From Flavobacteriaceae bacterium (lineage in GTDB: Bacteria; Bacteroidota; Bacteroidia; Flavobacteriales; Flavobacteriaceae): a stretch of DNA of 64,000 bases. The position numbers were made by a program, and so were the translations under genes. Each line of letters begins with the position of its first letter. Within the stretch, counting starts at the first letter, position 1. Positions 26,506 through 35,049 of the stretch are shown here, one piece after another. The DNA lies in NCBI GenBank assembly GCA_014075215.1, contig CP046177.1, forward strand, positions 2,356,501 to 2,420,500, written 5' to 3'. The notes under the pieces were generated by a model. The model did no database searches. It was not told the origin of the DNA and saw only the letters and a program-made list of their open reading frames with translations.

Positions 26506-28731
26506 CTACCCTTTTATTTTATCTTTAAATTTATCAAACTTACTAGCCTCTTTTTCAGGCCATGTATTATTACTTGTATCTACATCTGCGGTTTCCAAAT
26601 TCGGATCTACGGTAATTTTGGTAATCTCTTTATTGGAAGCAAAAACTCTTCTTACCTGTTCGTCATTTTTCATCCAAATTTGCGCAGGAAACGTCTGCCT
26701 TTCGGTAGTTCCGTCTGCATACGTTAATTCTACAATAATCGGCATTACCAGACCACCGGATTTTTCAAAGGTAACTTCATACATAAAACTGGGAGCTTCT
26801 TTTAAGCTTTTTCTGTCTTCTTCGGATAAAGATGCCAAGTAATCAGTTAGGTTTTTTGGGTTTACCGCATCTTCTTTTTTATCGGTCATAAACACCATGG
26901 GTCCTTGTTGCTTAAAATACTCGGGATATTGCTCCATTAACTTTTGAACTCTTTCATTGGGTTTGTCAGTAAGATATAGCGATTTTACTTCTTTAATACC
27001 TATATCCGTATAATCCGTAGTATAGAACCATCCTCTCCAGAACCAGTCCAGATCCATTGCGGAAGCATCTTCCATAGATCTGAAGAAATCTGCCGGAGTA
27101 GGATGTTTGAACATCCATCTTTGTGAATAAGTTCTAAAAGCATAGTCAAATAATTCCGGTCCCATGATCGTTTGGCGTAACATGTACAATCCGGCAGCCG
27201 GTTTTGTATAAGCATTAGGCCCAAATTGTTTTACGTAATCTCCCTGAGACATAATAGGTGATAAATTACTCTGATCTCCGCCCATATATCTTACAATATC
27301 TTTCGGCAAATTGCCGGTAAAGAAATTGGGATCATAATCTAACTCAGCTAAAGTCTCAACAAACGAATTTAAACCTTCGTCCATCCACGTCCATTGACGC
27401 TCATCGGAATTTACGATCATAGGAAAGAAATTGTGTCCTATCTCGTGGGTAATCACACCGATCATTCCTCTTTTGGTTCTTTCCGAATACGTTCCGTCCG
27501 GATTTGGCCGGCCGTAATTAAAACAAATCATTGGATACTCCATCCCCTGGCGTTTTGCATGTACGGAAGTGGCTTTGCTATATGGATAGTCAAATGTCAA
27601 TTTGGAATATTCTTCCAGTGTATTGGCAACTACTCTGGTAGAGTGTTCTTCCCATAACGGATTCCCTTCTTTCGGATATAATGATACTGCCATTACCGTT
27701 CTCCCGTTTATATTTACACCCATAGCATCCCATATATATTTTCTAGATGATGCAAAGGCAAAATCTCTTACGTTTTTTGCTTTAAAATGCCAGATTTTTG
27801 TTTTTGTAGTGCGCCCTTTTTCTGCTTTTTCGGCTTCTTCCTGTGTTACGATAAAAACAGGATCTTTATACGATTTTCTTGCCTGCTCAAAACGTTTTAA
27901 CTGCTTTCTGGTCAGCACTTTTTTAGGATTCTGTAAATCGCCGGTAGCATCTAATATGTGATCCGCAGGAACGGTTAGTTTTACATCGTAATCGCCAAAT
28001 TCCAGAGCCCACTCACTACGTCCCCAAAATTGCATGTTTTGCCAGCCTTCTACATTGTCATAAACGGCTAACCTGGGAAAGAATTGCGCAATCGTATAGT
28101 TGTTATTTCCGTCCGGAAAAGATTCAAAACCCGAACGGCCGCCATCTTCAACCGAATTATTAATTAAATAATTCCATTTAATACTGAATTTGAATGTTTT
28201 TCCGGGAGCCAGCGGTTTTGGTAAATTAATTCTCATCATCGTTCTGTTGATGGTATGCGATAGCGAACTGCCGTCAGCATTTTTTACAGCTTCAATTTTA
28301 AAACCGAAATCGGGCTTGTCTTTCATATATGTTCCGGTAAAATTCGAAGTAGATATAAAAGCACTTGTCCCTTGAGACCGCGCCAGGGGGGTTTTGGAGT
28401 CCGGAGCTCTCATATTTTGATCTAACTGTACCCATAGATACTCCAGATGATCTTTTGAGTTGTTGTGATATGTAATGTATTCCGAACCGTAGATCCGGTT
28501 CGTGGCCTCATTCAGGCGAATATCCATTACATAGTCTACCTTTTGCTGTGTATACTCATTGCCCGGTGCGCCGGACGCTGTTCTTTGTGCATTTGGCGTT
28601 GGCAAAAGATCCTTCATTTGCCTGAATTTGTTTGTATCCGTATGGCCGCCCTGACGTTTCTTAGGCGCTTCTTGTCCAAAAACAGAAACACTTACCAATA
28701 CGGAAAGTAAAAAAGAAGTTATGTTCTTCAT
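26506..28731 (-). CDS. M1-family metallopeptidase, secreted
   Basis: A 741-residue zinc peptidase with signal peptide (MKNITSFLLSVLVSVSVFGQ). The catalytic motif is VITHEIGHNFFPM (HExxH) with the third ligand Glu 18 residues on in WTWMDEGLNSF, the M1/aminopeptidase N arrangement, around residue 435. An N-terminal beta-rich domain precedes it, and a long C-terminal part follows. It probably cleaves peptides in the periplasm or outside the cell. It is the last gene of an operon with the DUF6702-like and carboxypeptidase-like genes, a grouping I recall from other flavobacteria. The low-complexity tail (DKFKDKIKG) is charged. Confidence 0.9.
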   Translation of the reverse strand: MKNITSFLLSVLVSVSVFGQEAPKKRQGGHTDTNKFRQMKDLLPTPNAQRTASGAPGNEYTQQKVDYVMDIRLNEATNRIYGSEYITYHNNSKDHLEYLWVQLDQNMRAPDSKTPLARSQGTSAFISTSNFTGTYMKDKPDFGFKIEAVKNADGSSLSHTINRTMMRINLPKPLAPGKTFKFSIKWNYLINNSVEDGGRSGFESFPDGNNNYTIAQFFPRLAVYDNVEGWQNMQFWGRSEWALEFGDYDVKLTVPADHILDATGDLQNPKKVLTRKQLKRFEQARKSYKDPVFIVTQEEAEKAEKGRTTKTKIWHFKAKNVRDFAFASSRKYIWDAMGVNINGRTVMAVSLYPKEGNPLWEEHSTRVVANTLEEYSKLTFDYPYSKATSVHAKRQGMEYPMICFNYGRPNPDGTYSERTKRGMIGVITHEIGHNFFPMIVNSDERQWTWMDEGLNSFVETLAELDYDPNFFTGNLPKDIVRYMGGDQSNLSPIMSQGDYVKQFGPNAYTKPAAGLYMLRQTIMGPELFDYAFRTYSQRWMFKHPTPADFFRSMEDASAMDLDWFWRGWFYTTDYTDIGIKEVKSLYLTDKPNERVQKLMEQYPEYFKQQGPMVFMTDKKEDAVNPKNLTDYLASLSEEDRKSLKEAPSFMYEVTFEKSGGLVMPIIVELTYADGTTERQTFPAQIWMKNDEQVRRVFASNKEITKITVDPNLETADVDTSNNTWPEKEASKFDKFKDKIKG

Positions 28732-28802
28732 GTTAATAGATTGATTTGATTTTTAAAAATGCACGCTAAATTACTAATCGTACTTAAATTATTGAAAAAA
28801 TG

Positions 28803-29297
28803 CTAGAACTTTAACAAAGCTTTATCATTTTCACCGGTTAATAATTTACTTCTGTTTTTTTTATTTGCTTTGACTTTGATCAGATTTTGCTGCTTTGGAA
28901 AATATTTGACCAAAATCGTATTATTGACTTCTATGGTTTTGACCTGTTTAATACCTTTTATTTCCAGGTAAAAAAAGATATTATCTCCTTCGTATTCTTT
29001 CCCCAGGTAATTGATTTCTTTAGTATTGCCATCCACTTTAATATGGAAATGTTCTGTAAGATATTCCCGAAAGAATTTATCATTCTTTTCCAGCTCTTTT
29101 TTTGTATTCAATTGCAGATCTATTGAGTGGATGTTGTTTAATGTATATTCCATATCATCTATGAATACATTCATAATAATTTGGATGGTATTTTCTTCTT
29201 CTACGTATGCGATTTGCGTGAGGCTCAGATAAAATTTATGTGTAGCAGATGAGCATATCAGTATTAAAAAAAGGAGCAGGTATTTATTTTTTATCAT
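28803..29297 (-). CDS. DUF6702-like secreted protein
   Basis: A 164-residue protein with a signal peptide (IKNKYLLLFLILICSSATHKF). The segment HKFYLSLTQIAYVEEENTIQ starts a beta-rich domain typical of what databases call DUF6702, usually found beside M1 peptidases in flavobacteria. The Cys in the signal region could be a lipobox, but the spacing is poor. Its start overlaps the end of the upstream gene by 14 bases, and the M1 peptidase follows after 71 bases. Role unknown, presumably tied to the peptidase. Confidence 0.68.
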   Translation of the reverse strand: MIKNKYLLLFLILICSSATHKFYLSLTQIAYVEEENTIQIIMNVFIDDMEYTLNNIHSIDLQLNTKKELEKNDKFFREYLTEHFHIKVDGNTKEINYLGKEYEGDNIFFYLEIKGIKQVKTIEVNNTILVKYFPKQQNLIKVKANKKNRSKLLTGENDKALLKF

Positions 29298-30111
29298 TTT
29301 TTTCTTTATTCTCTTTTAAAATTTTAAGGTAAGCATTGCTTTCTTTTTTAAGAATTTTAATGACCTCAAGCTTTTTTCGTTGTAAATATAAATTTTCTAT
29401 TCCCAGGTGGTTACAATATTCTAAAAAATGATAGTATTTTTCTTCGGGAATTTTTAGATCGACATAAAAAAAAGTTTCCCCCAATTCGTCTAGTAGTGCT
29501 ACGGGGATTTTTTTTTGATAATTTAGTTTCCTCCTTAGTGTCCACAGCTTCTCAGAATATTTAAAAGGAATCCCAATTTTAGCACCGGCACCTATAAATG
29601 CCTGATTTGGATCTGTCCTCACTACAGGAGGCCTCACTCTTTTATCAATATGATCATCAGGCACAGGAGCCTTCATATTTTCTTTGGAAAGGGTCATGGT
29701 ATTTTTTAAGGCATTTTCTCTCCAGTCTTTCGGAGTCTGCTTTCTATCTAATGATAATATGCCGGTTAAGTAATGTTTCTTCAGAACAATCTCATCAAGT
29801 ACATATCTTTTTTTTTGTAACCGTATGGTAAAAAATGTACTACTTATATTATATTTGGTAATGACACCTATGGCCGTTTCGTGTTGTATGGAAGACGCTT
29901 TTAAAGAATCACCTAAAGAAGCATATATTCTAAATGCTCCCTGGTCATTGGAGAAAGTTCCTTTGTTTGTGTTTAGATTGATAATATGCGCATTTTTTAC
30001 AACAGTGGTAGAGTCAACAACTTTACCATAGATACGTATTTCTTTTTTCTGGGAAGACAAAGACCATGCCGTACATAAAAACAAAAGAAAGAAGTATCGT
30101 TTTTTATTCAT
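29284..30111 (-). CDS. Carboxypeptidase-like regulatory-domain protein
   Basis: A 275-residue protein with a signal peptide ending SLSSQ. Residues about 22-110 form a CarboxypepD_reg-like beta domain (KEIRIYGKVVDSTTVVKNAH, LNTNKGTFSNDQGAFRIYAS), common in Bacteroidota secreted and TonB-linked proteins. The C-terminal part has an unclassified region with KLWTLRRKLNYQKKIPVALL. It is the first gene of the M1 peptidase operon and overlaps the DUF6702-like gene by 14 bases. Function is unknown; likely a periplasmic or surface partner of the peptidase. Confidence 0.72.
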   Translation of the reverse strand: MNKKRYFFLLFLCTAWSLSSQKKEIRIYGKVVDSTTVVKNAHIINLNTNKGTFSNDQGAFRIYASLGDSLKASSIQHETAIGVITKYNISSTFFTIRLQKKRYVLDEIVLKKHYLTGILSLDRKQTPKDWRENALKNTMTLSKENMKAPVPDDHIDKRVRPPVVRTDPNQAFIGAGAKIGIPFKYSEKLWTLRRKLNYQKKIPVALLDELGETFFYVDLKIPEEKYYHFLEYCNHLGIENLYLQRKKLEVIKILKKESNAYLKILKENKEKNDKK

Positions 30112-30276
30112 AAATTTTTTAAAGTTGGTTTCATAGGTCCTAATGTACCAAAAAATGGAGATTAAAAAATGTTAATATTGGTGAATATGAATTTAATTTT
30201 ATGTTAAAAAATGAGTTCAATATGAATTTATTAAATTAGAACTCTATCCATACTGTTTTTCTAAGTTGATTAATTT

Positions 30277-30987
30277 ATGAAAAAACTGATCATTGCCAGT
30301 ACATCCACTCTTTACAAAGGCACTTATTTAGCATATTTATTGCCAGTGTTTTCCTCTTTTTTTAAGAAGGTAAAAACCGTAGTATTCATACCTTATGCCC
30401 GACCGGGCGGGATTTCTTATGATGCTTATACAACCCATGTAAAAAAGGCATTTGATAATATAAATGTAGATATCATGGGGCTTCATACATTTGAAAATCC
30501 TAAAGAAGCAATTCAAAATGCGGAAGGTATTTTTACCGGAGGAGGAAATACATTTGAACTGGTGAATCAGCTATATGAAAAAGATATTATGGAAGACTTA
30601 AAAGTTGCTATTAACAGAGGAACTCCATATTTGGGAACGAGTGCCGGAAGCAATATCTGCGGATTAACTATGATGAATACCAATGATATGCCTATTGTAT
30701 ATCCGCCGGGTTTTGAAACACTAGGTTGTATTCCTTTTAATATTAATCCGCATTATTTAGATCCTGATTTAAGCTCTCAACACATGGGAGAAACGAGAGA
30801 AACAAGGATAAAAGAATTTCATGTATTCCATAAAATTTGTGTGTTGGGATTAAGAGAAGGTAGTTGGTTAGAAGTTACCGGTAACCGTATAATACTGAAA
30901 GGAACTTTGACGGCAAGGTGGTTTCAACCTGGTAAAGAACCTATAGAAATAGCACCTAATGTTGAAATTGATTGTTCCGAACGATAA
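30277..30987 (+). CDS. pepE: Peptidase E (alpha-aspartyl dipeptidase, S51 family)
   Basis: A 236-residue serine peptidase that cleaves Asp-X dipeptides. The catalytic Ser is in LGTSAGSNICG (near residue 118). The glycine-rich loop IFTGGGNTFELV (near 88) and the NPHYLDPD segment with its His (near 155) match the family. Length is normal and there is no signal peptide, so it should be cytosolic. It is divergent from the carboxypeptidase-like gene and stands alone before a toxin-antitoxin remnant. Confidence 0.92.
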   Translation: MKKLIIASTSTLYKGTYLAYLLPVFSSFFKKVKTVVFIPYARPGGISYDAYTTHVKKAFDNINVDIMGLHTFENPKEAIQNAEGIFTGGGNTFELVNQLYEKDIMEDLKVAINRGTPYLGTSAGSNICGLTMMNTNDMPIVYPPGFETLGCIPFNINPHYLDPDLSSQHMGETRETRIKEFHVFHKICVLGLREGSWLEVTGNRIILKGTLTARWFQPGKEPIEIAPNVEIDCSER

Positions 30988-31124
30988 AAATAAAATAATT
31001 CTTTGTCTTTTACCGCTCTGATTTTTAAGCTATAAATTTCTGTTTGGAATATTTTTTGCGATACTAAAACCAAATAACTTATGTTATAATTTGTGTATAT
31101 TTGTTAGTGTAATCATTCAATATT

Positions 31125-31370
31125 ATGGGAGCAATCGAACTGAGAAATAAAATAATTCAACTTCTAAATACAGATAATATTAGTTATCTGAAAGATGTTT
31201 TTGATTTTGCAGAAAAGAAAAAACAAGATGAAATTGACCCATTTCTTGAATTACCTGAAGAAGTACAAGAATTATTAAACGAAAGTATTAAACAAGCTGA
31301 ACGAGGAGAAACTCGACCACATGTTGAAGTGATGGCTGAAGTTCGAAAAAAATATAATCTTTCCATATAA
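31125..31370 (+). CDS. Putative antitoxin of a RelE/ParE-type pair
   Basis: An 81-residue acidic protein (MGAIELRNKIIQLLNTDNI, then ELPEEVQELLNESIKQAERG and a C-terminal HVEVMAEVRKKYNLSI). The repeated short helices and the ELPEEV-type segment are typical of small antitoxins that pair with RelE/ParE toxins in Bacteroidota. It is followed at once by a toxin-like frame. A TATATTTG box at 31096-31103 may be its -7 element. It is intact, whereas the toxin frame lacks a start codon. Confidence 0.7.
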   Translation: MGAIELRNKIIQLLNTDNISYLKDVFDFAEKKKQDEIDPFLELPEEVQELLNESIKQAERGETRPHVEVMAEVRKKYNLSI

Positions 31371-31383
31371 AGTATATCTGTAG

Positions 31384-31689
31384 AAAGTTACTTGGACTAC
31401 TCTGGCTAGACTTACCTATTACGAAGAAATTGATTTTATTGACTTAAAATGGAACCTTAAAGAAGTTGAAAAATTTATTCTTTTAGTTGAAGATTTTGTT
31501 AAAAGAATGTCAACCGGAGTTCTTGTTGGAAAATCGTATCCCAATAACAATATTAATTCTATTGTTATTTCAAAGCAGACAACTGTATTTTACAGGCAAT
31601 ATCCAAACAAAAATGAAATTTCTTTACTCCTGTTTTGGAATAATGAAAAAGATGATAAAACTCTTAAAAGAATATTGAGCCGCCTTTAG
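31384..31689 (+). pseudogene. RelE/ParE-family toxin, reading frame without a start codon
   Basis: After an in-frame TAG at 31381-31383 the frame is open for 101 residues, the usual toxin length. It begins KVTWTTLARLTYYEEIDFID, which is typical of the N-terminus of RelE/ParE-like mRNA interferases or gyrase toxins, and goes on through VEKFILLVEDFVKRMSTG to the ILSRL end. No ATG, GTG or TTG occurs in frame before 31507, which is inside the fold. The start has probably been lost, leaving a silent toxin beside an intact antitoxin; a rare start such as CTG is not excluded. The stop overlaps that of the convergent methyltransferase gene. Confidence 0.65.
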
Positions 31690-32864
31690 TCTTTTTTATC
31701 TTTAGACACCTTTTTTTTGATTTTTCTGGAACCTTCATAAAGTTCATACTTTACAAAACGACATTCCAGGTCGGCATTTTTTAACGGAATACGTCTGGAA
31801 GTTCGTAATCCCACGTGCTTTAGCACTTGTATATCCGAAGTGATGAACCATGCAGTAGTATTTGGGTAATTGTGCTTTAAGGTATCCCCTATTTTTTTAT
31901 AAAATACTGCGGGGTCTATAGCTAAGCGTTCTCCGTACGGGGGGTTAAAAATAATAGTTGTATTTCCAAATACTTCTTTGGTCGAATTGAAAAAGTTAAT
32001 ATGATGTACGCCTATAAATTCCTTCAAATTGGCATTGGCAATATTCTGTTTTGCCTTGTATATTGCAGAAGGTGCTTTATCAAAACCCATTATTTTAAAA
32101 TGCGAGTTTCGAGTTTTTTCTAACAAAGCATCTTGTATGGTAAAATACAAATCTTCGTCATAGTCTTTCCAATTTTCAAAGGCAAAATGTTTCCGGTTAA
32201 TATTTGCCGGAATCCTATTAGCTATCATTGCAGCTTCAATCAAAATGGTTCCGGAGCCACACATAGGGTCTATAAAGTTTTCATCACCTGTATATCCGGA
32301 TAATAAAACCATTCCGGCAGCCAATACTTCATTAATAGGAGCCATATTGGTTGAACTTCTGTATCCTCTTTTATGTAGAGATGCTCCGGAAGAATCCAAA
32401 GAAATGGTACACCATTCTTTTTGAATGTGTACATGTATTTTTACGTCCGGATATTTTATATCTACATCGGGGCGTTTGCTATATTTATGTCTAAAATAAT
32501 CGGCAATAGCATCTTTGGATTTTAGTGAAATATAATGTGAGTTGGTGGTAAAATTTTTAGAATTAACAACTGCTCCAATTGCAAAAGTACCGTCTACTTC
32601 CAAATACTTTTCCCATTTTATTTTTTGGATGGCTGCATACAAATCTTCCTCATTAAAAACTTTTACGGTTTTAATGGGTTTTAAAATCCTGATGGCTGTA
32701 CGAAGTGCAATATTGGCTTTATACATAAAACCTTTATCCCCTCTAAAAGAAACACTGCGAATATTTTCCTTTATGTCCTTGGCTCCCAATGCTCTTAACT
32801 CATTTGCCAGCACATTTTCCAAACCGAAAAGGGTAGTGGCAACCATTTTAAAATCGGTATTCAT
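31686..32864 (-). CDS. THUMP-domain class I SAM-dependent RNA methyltransferase (RlmL-like)
   Basis: A 392-residue protein. The N-terminal THUMP-type RNA-binding region (about 50-160) is followed by a Rossmann-fold methyltransferase with SAM motif FIDPMCGSGTILIEAA near residue 195 and the catalytic NPPYGERL near 305, the pattern of N2-guanine methyltransferases. It resembles the N-terminal half of E. coli RlmKL, which methylates 23S rRNA G2445; target by homology only. The C-terminus is Lys-rich. Its stop overlaps the toxin stop on the opposite strand. A TAATTTTG box lies 22 bases upstream. Confidence 0.87.
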   Translation of the reverse strand: MNTDFKMVATTLFGLENVLANELRALGAKDIKENIRSVSFRGDKGFMYKANIALRTAIRILKPIKTVKVFNEEDLYAAIQKIKWEKYLEVDGTFAIGAVVNSKNFTTNSHYISLKSKDAIADYFRHKYSKRPDVDIKYPDVKIHVHIQKEWCTISLDSSGASLHKRGYRSSTNMAPINEVLAAGMVLLSGYTGDENFIDPMCGSGTILIEAAMIANRIPANINRKHFAFENWKDYDEDLYFTIQDALLEKTRNSHFKIMGFDKAPSAIYKAKQNIANANLKEFIGVHHINFFNSTKEVFGNTTIIFNPPYGERLAIDPAVFYKKIGDTLKHNYPNTTAWFITSDIQVLKHVGLRTSRRIPLKNADLECRFVKYELYEGSRKIKKKVSKDKKD

Positions 32865-32886
32865 ATTCCTGATAAATTAGGAATTA

Positions 32887-32894
32887 CAAAATTA
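32887..32894 (-). promoter_or_regulatory. Candidate -7 promoter box of the RNA methyltransferase
   Basis: On the reverse strand this reads TAATTTTG (TAnnTTTG), 22 bases before the start at 32864. Confidence 0.45.
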
Positions 32895-32936
32895 CATTTT
32901 AATTTGAAGAGATCTTCGGAAAATAAGAACAGCTTC

Positions 32937-32949
32937 TGCAAAGGTCTCT
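32937..32949. repeat. Fragment of a family 1 repeat end
   Basis: CTGCAAAGGTCTC matches the right end of the family 1 element. The rest is not present nearby. It lies just outside the ISKra4-family element, in the DNA upstream of the RNA methyltransferase. Short, so only suggestive. Confidence 0.4.
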
Positions 32950-32992
32950 TGAAGTTATGTGATATGTTTAGGGTGCATAACATTTTGTCGTT

Positions 32993-33934
32993 TTAAGCAG
33001 CTTTATTTTTCTCAGTACAGATTAGGTTAACTACTTTGTTCCATTTATCACTCAGTTTAGTTGTTCTTAATGTGAGCATATTTTGAGCTCCAATTTTAGA
33101 CCAACGTTGTCCAGAGAGTTTCATTCTTTTTTGAACAACCTCCCTGTTAGCTGCTTCTATGGCTCCAGATCCTATAATACCTGCTCCTGTATTTTGATAT
33201 TGCTGATAGTCCATACGCGACCTATTTTCGGTATAATATGTGATAAGTTGGCTTTGTTGTTTACGTTGATTTTGCTTTGTCAATTCTAAGTTTTTGATAT
33301 TCTCAATGACTTGATTTACTTGACTGTTTTTTAGTAGTTGCTCCTGTTGACCAACCCAACTGTTATATGACTCTTGATTAGAGAGACAAACCTTAGCAAA
33401 ATCGTGTAAATGTTCTAAAGCATGATACCAATCCAATATTTGTGTGGCAAAAGGGTAATGTTGATCTACCCATTTCCATATCCATCTAGCACCATCACCA
33501 ACAAAAATCAGTCGCTTATCAATACTCCTGTAACAGCCTAAGTATCTATCCATTCTATCTGTAAACTTATCAGCTTTGCCTAAATATGCTTCATACAACG
33601 AATGGCGTATCCATCCACGTTTATTTGATATGTCCATACAGCTACTCTGTTTAAAAATTCTGCCTAATTTTACTTCTTTCCAAGCCTCTTCCCGAGTGAA
33701 AAGCATCGACCCATCGACCATAGCATATATGCACTCTTGGTTATCTACCTTAAGAATATCAGGTTCAACGGCATCAACCTCCAATACTTTTTCTTGCTCT
33801 AATAAACCACCATAAAAGTCTGTGACTCTGTAAAGCTGCATCGCATTGACTGAAACACCTAGAAGATTCGATAAAACTTCATGACCATCTCCATAACAAT
33901 CGTTTTGACCAATATAAATCATTTTGTCTTGCAT
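32993..33934 (-). CDS. ISKra4-family transposase, main ORF
   Basis: A 313-residue transposase core. Characteristic motifs: a catalytic-type Asp in FVGDGARWIWKWV (near residue 145), LDWYHALEHLHDFA (near 168) and IIGSGAIEAANREVVQKRMK (near 250) with the Glu of the DDE set, then LSGQRWSK. The first Met at 33934 follows about 28 codons open in the same frame, which join the small upstream ORF if the A-run at 34017-34025 is read with a shift. The full transposase is therefore likely a fusion of both ORFs. Confidence 0.85.
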   Translation of the reverse strand: MQDKMIYIGQNDCYGDGHEVLSNLLGVSVNAMQLYRVTDFYGGLLEQEKVLEVDAVEPDILKVDNQECIYAMVDGSMLFTREEAWKEVKLGRIFKQSSCMDISNKRGWIRHSLYEAYLGKADKFTDRMDRYLGCYRSIDKRLIFVGDGARWIWKWVDQHYPFATQILDWYHALEHLHDFAKVCLSNQESYNSWVGQQEQLLKNSQVNQVIENIKNLELTKQNQRKQQSQLITYYTENRSRMDYQQYQNTGAGIIGSGAIEAANREVVQKRMKLSGQRWSKIGAQNMLTLRTTKLSDKWNKVVNLICTEKNKAA

Positions 33935-33986
33935 ATAGGGACTTATCTTAAATCCATTGACTTTTTCACTAAAGGGATGAGTGTTG

Positions 33987-34199
33987 TTAATCTCTATCTT
34001 TCCGTAACGTGATAAGTTTTTTTTTACGCCTGTCTTTAGATGGTTCGCTTATACTTCTCTCTAAAACCTCTCGACCATAGTCCGTCCATATTTGATCAAA
34101 AGTCTTTTCGTAATCATAGTAACTCTTTATGTTTGATAATTTTGCTATCGCTTGATAACGCTTCTTGGCTTGGGCTAAAAATTCCTCTTCGCTAATCAT
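33987..34199 (-). CDS. ISKra4-family transposase, N-terminal ORF
   Basis: A 70-residue ORF starting MISEEEFLAQAKKRYQAIAK and ending in the other frame after a run of nine A (KDRRKKKLITLRKDRD). The downstream frame, NLSRYGKIEINNTHPFSEK, continues into the main transposase if the A-run loses one base or the ribosome or polymerase slips. This is the familiar two-ORF organisation in the family. Alternatively the A9 run holds a sequencing or natural indel and the gene is normally continuous. Confidence 0.7.
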   Translation of the reverse strand: MISEEEFLAQAKKRYQAIAKLSNIKSYYDYEKTFDQIWTDYGREVLERSISEPSKDRRKKKLITLRKDRD

Positions 34200-34302
34200 A
34201 ATGGTGTCGCTTTTAAAAGTTAATCCTTAAAAATAACTATTTCGCGACAAAATGTTATGCACCCTATGTTTAACTATCGTACCGACATATATAATAAAAA
34301 TG

Positions 34303-34310
34303 TATTTTTG
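34303..34310 (+). promoter_or_regulatory. Candidate -7 promoter box of the methyltransferase operon
   Basis: TATTTTTG matches TAnnTTTG, 13 bases before the ATG at 34324. It lies only 39 bases from the ISKra4 element, whose insertion falls near the usual -33 to -70 region. Confidence 0.45.
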
Positions 34311-34323
34311 CGAACGATTATAT

Positions 34324-35049
34324 ATGAAAAGAGCAGATTGGTTTACGGACTGGTTTAATACAAAATATTATCACATTTTGTATAAGGATAGAAATGATGT
34401 TGACGCCCGGGTATTTATGCAAAACATTACTTCGTTTATACAGCTTCCTAAGGGAAGTCATATTGCAGATATTCCTTGTGGCAAAGGCAGACATTCGGTT
34501 TTTTTAAACTCTTTAGGGTATACTGTCACAGGAATCGACCTGTCTGAAAACAGTATTGCTTATGCAAAACAATTTGAAAATAAAAACCTCCGTTTTTTTG
34601 TAAAAGACATGCGGCTTCCTCTCCAAAACAAATACGATGCTGTTTTTAACTTATTTACAAGCTTTGGCTACTTAGAACATGACAGCGAAGATATTTTAGT
34701 ACTCGAAAACTTTAAAAACGGATTAAAAAAAAATGCGGTTTTAGTGATGGATTTTTTGAATGTAGAAAAAATACGTCAAAATATTGTTACCGATGAAGTA
34801 AAGGTAGTTGACGGAATTGTTTTCAGCATAAGAAGAGAAATAGAAAACGGAGTTATTTTAAAATATATTTCCTTTGAAGCAGAAGGTAAAAAACATGCCT
34901 ACACTGAGTATGTAAAATATATAGATCTCCCGAAAATGAAAACGCATTATGAGAAAGTAAATCTAAAAATTCATCATATTTTTGGAGATTATCAACTCAA
35001 CCGTTTTGATGAAAATACCTCTAATCGATTAATTTTAGTTGCTTCATGA
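34324..35049 (+). CDS. Class I SAM-dependent methyltransferase
   Basis: A 241-residue Rossmann-fold methyltransferase. SAM motif I is IADIPCGKGRHSVFLN (near residue 45), followed by GIDLSENSIAYAK (motif II) and FNLFTSFGYLEHDSED (motif IV region). The start MKRADWFTDWFNTKYYHILY at 34324 fits flavobacterial relatives; the frame runs upstream into the ISKra4 end, but that part is not coding-like. The substrate is not evident. The stop overlaps the start of the ZIP transporter by four bases (ATGA), so they form an operon. Confidence 0.85.
   Translation: MKRADWFTDWFNTKYYHILYKDRNDVDARVFMQNITSFIQLPKGSHIADIPCGKGRHSVFLNSLGYTVTGIDLSENSIAYAKQFENKNLRFFVKDMRLPLQNKYDAVFNLFTSFGYLEHDSEDILVLENFKNGLKKNAVLVMDFLNVEKIRQNIVTDEVKVVDGIVFSIRREIENGVILKYISFEAEGKKHAYTEYVKYIDLPKMKTHYEKVNLKIHHIFGDYQLNRFDENTSNRLILVAS

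Larger units (their letters stand above)
32971..34264 (-). mobile_element. ISKra4-family insertion sequence (1294 bp)
   Basis: Perfect 20-bp inverted repeats (GGGTGCATAACATTTTGTCG at 32971-32990 and its reverse complement at 34245-34264) are flanked by an exact 8-bp direct repeat TATGTTTA at 32963-32970 and 34265-34272. The element carries two reverse-strand ORFs separated by a frame change at a run of nine A. It sits between the RNA methyltransferase and the SAM methyltransferase, 39 bases before the latter's -7 box, so it has separated that promoter from any upstream DNA. Confidence 0.95.

Noticed and set aside
34252..34323. Upstream extension of the methyltransferase gene into the ISKra4 end
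   Set aside because: The open frame crosses the inverted repeat and promoter; the ATG at 34324 gives the usual N-terminus.
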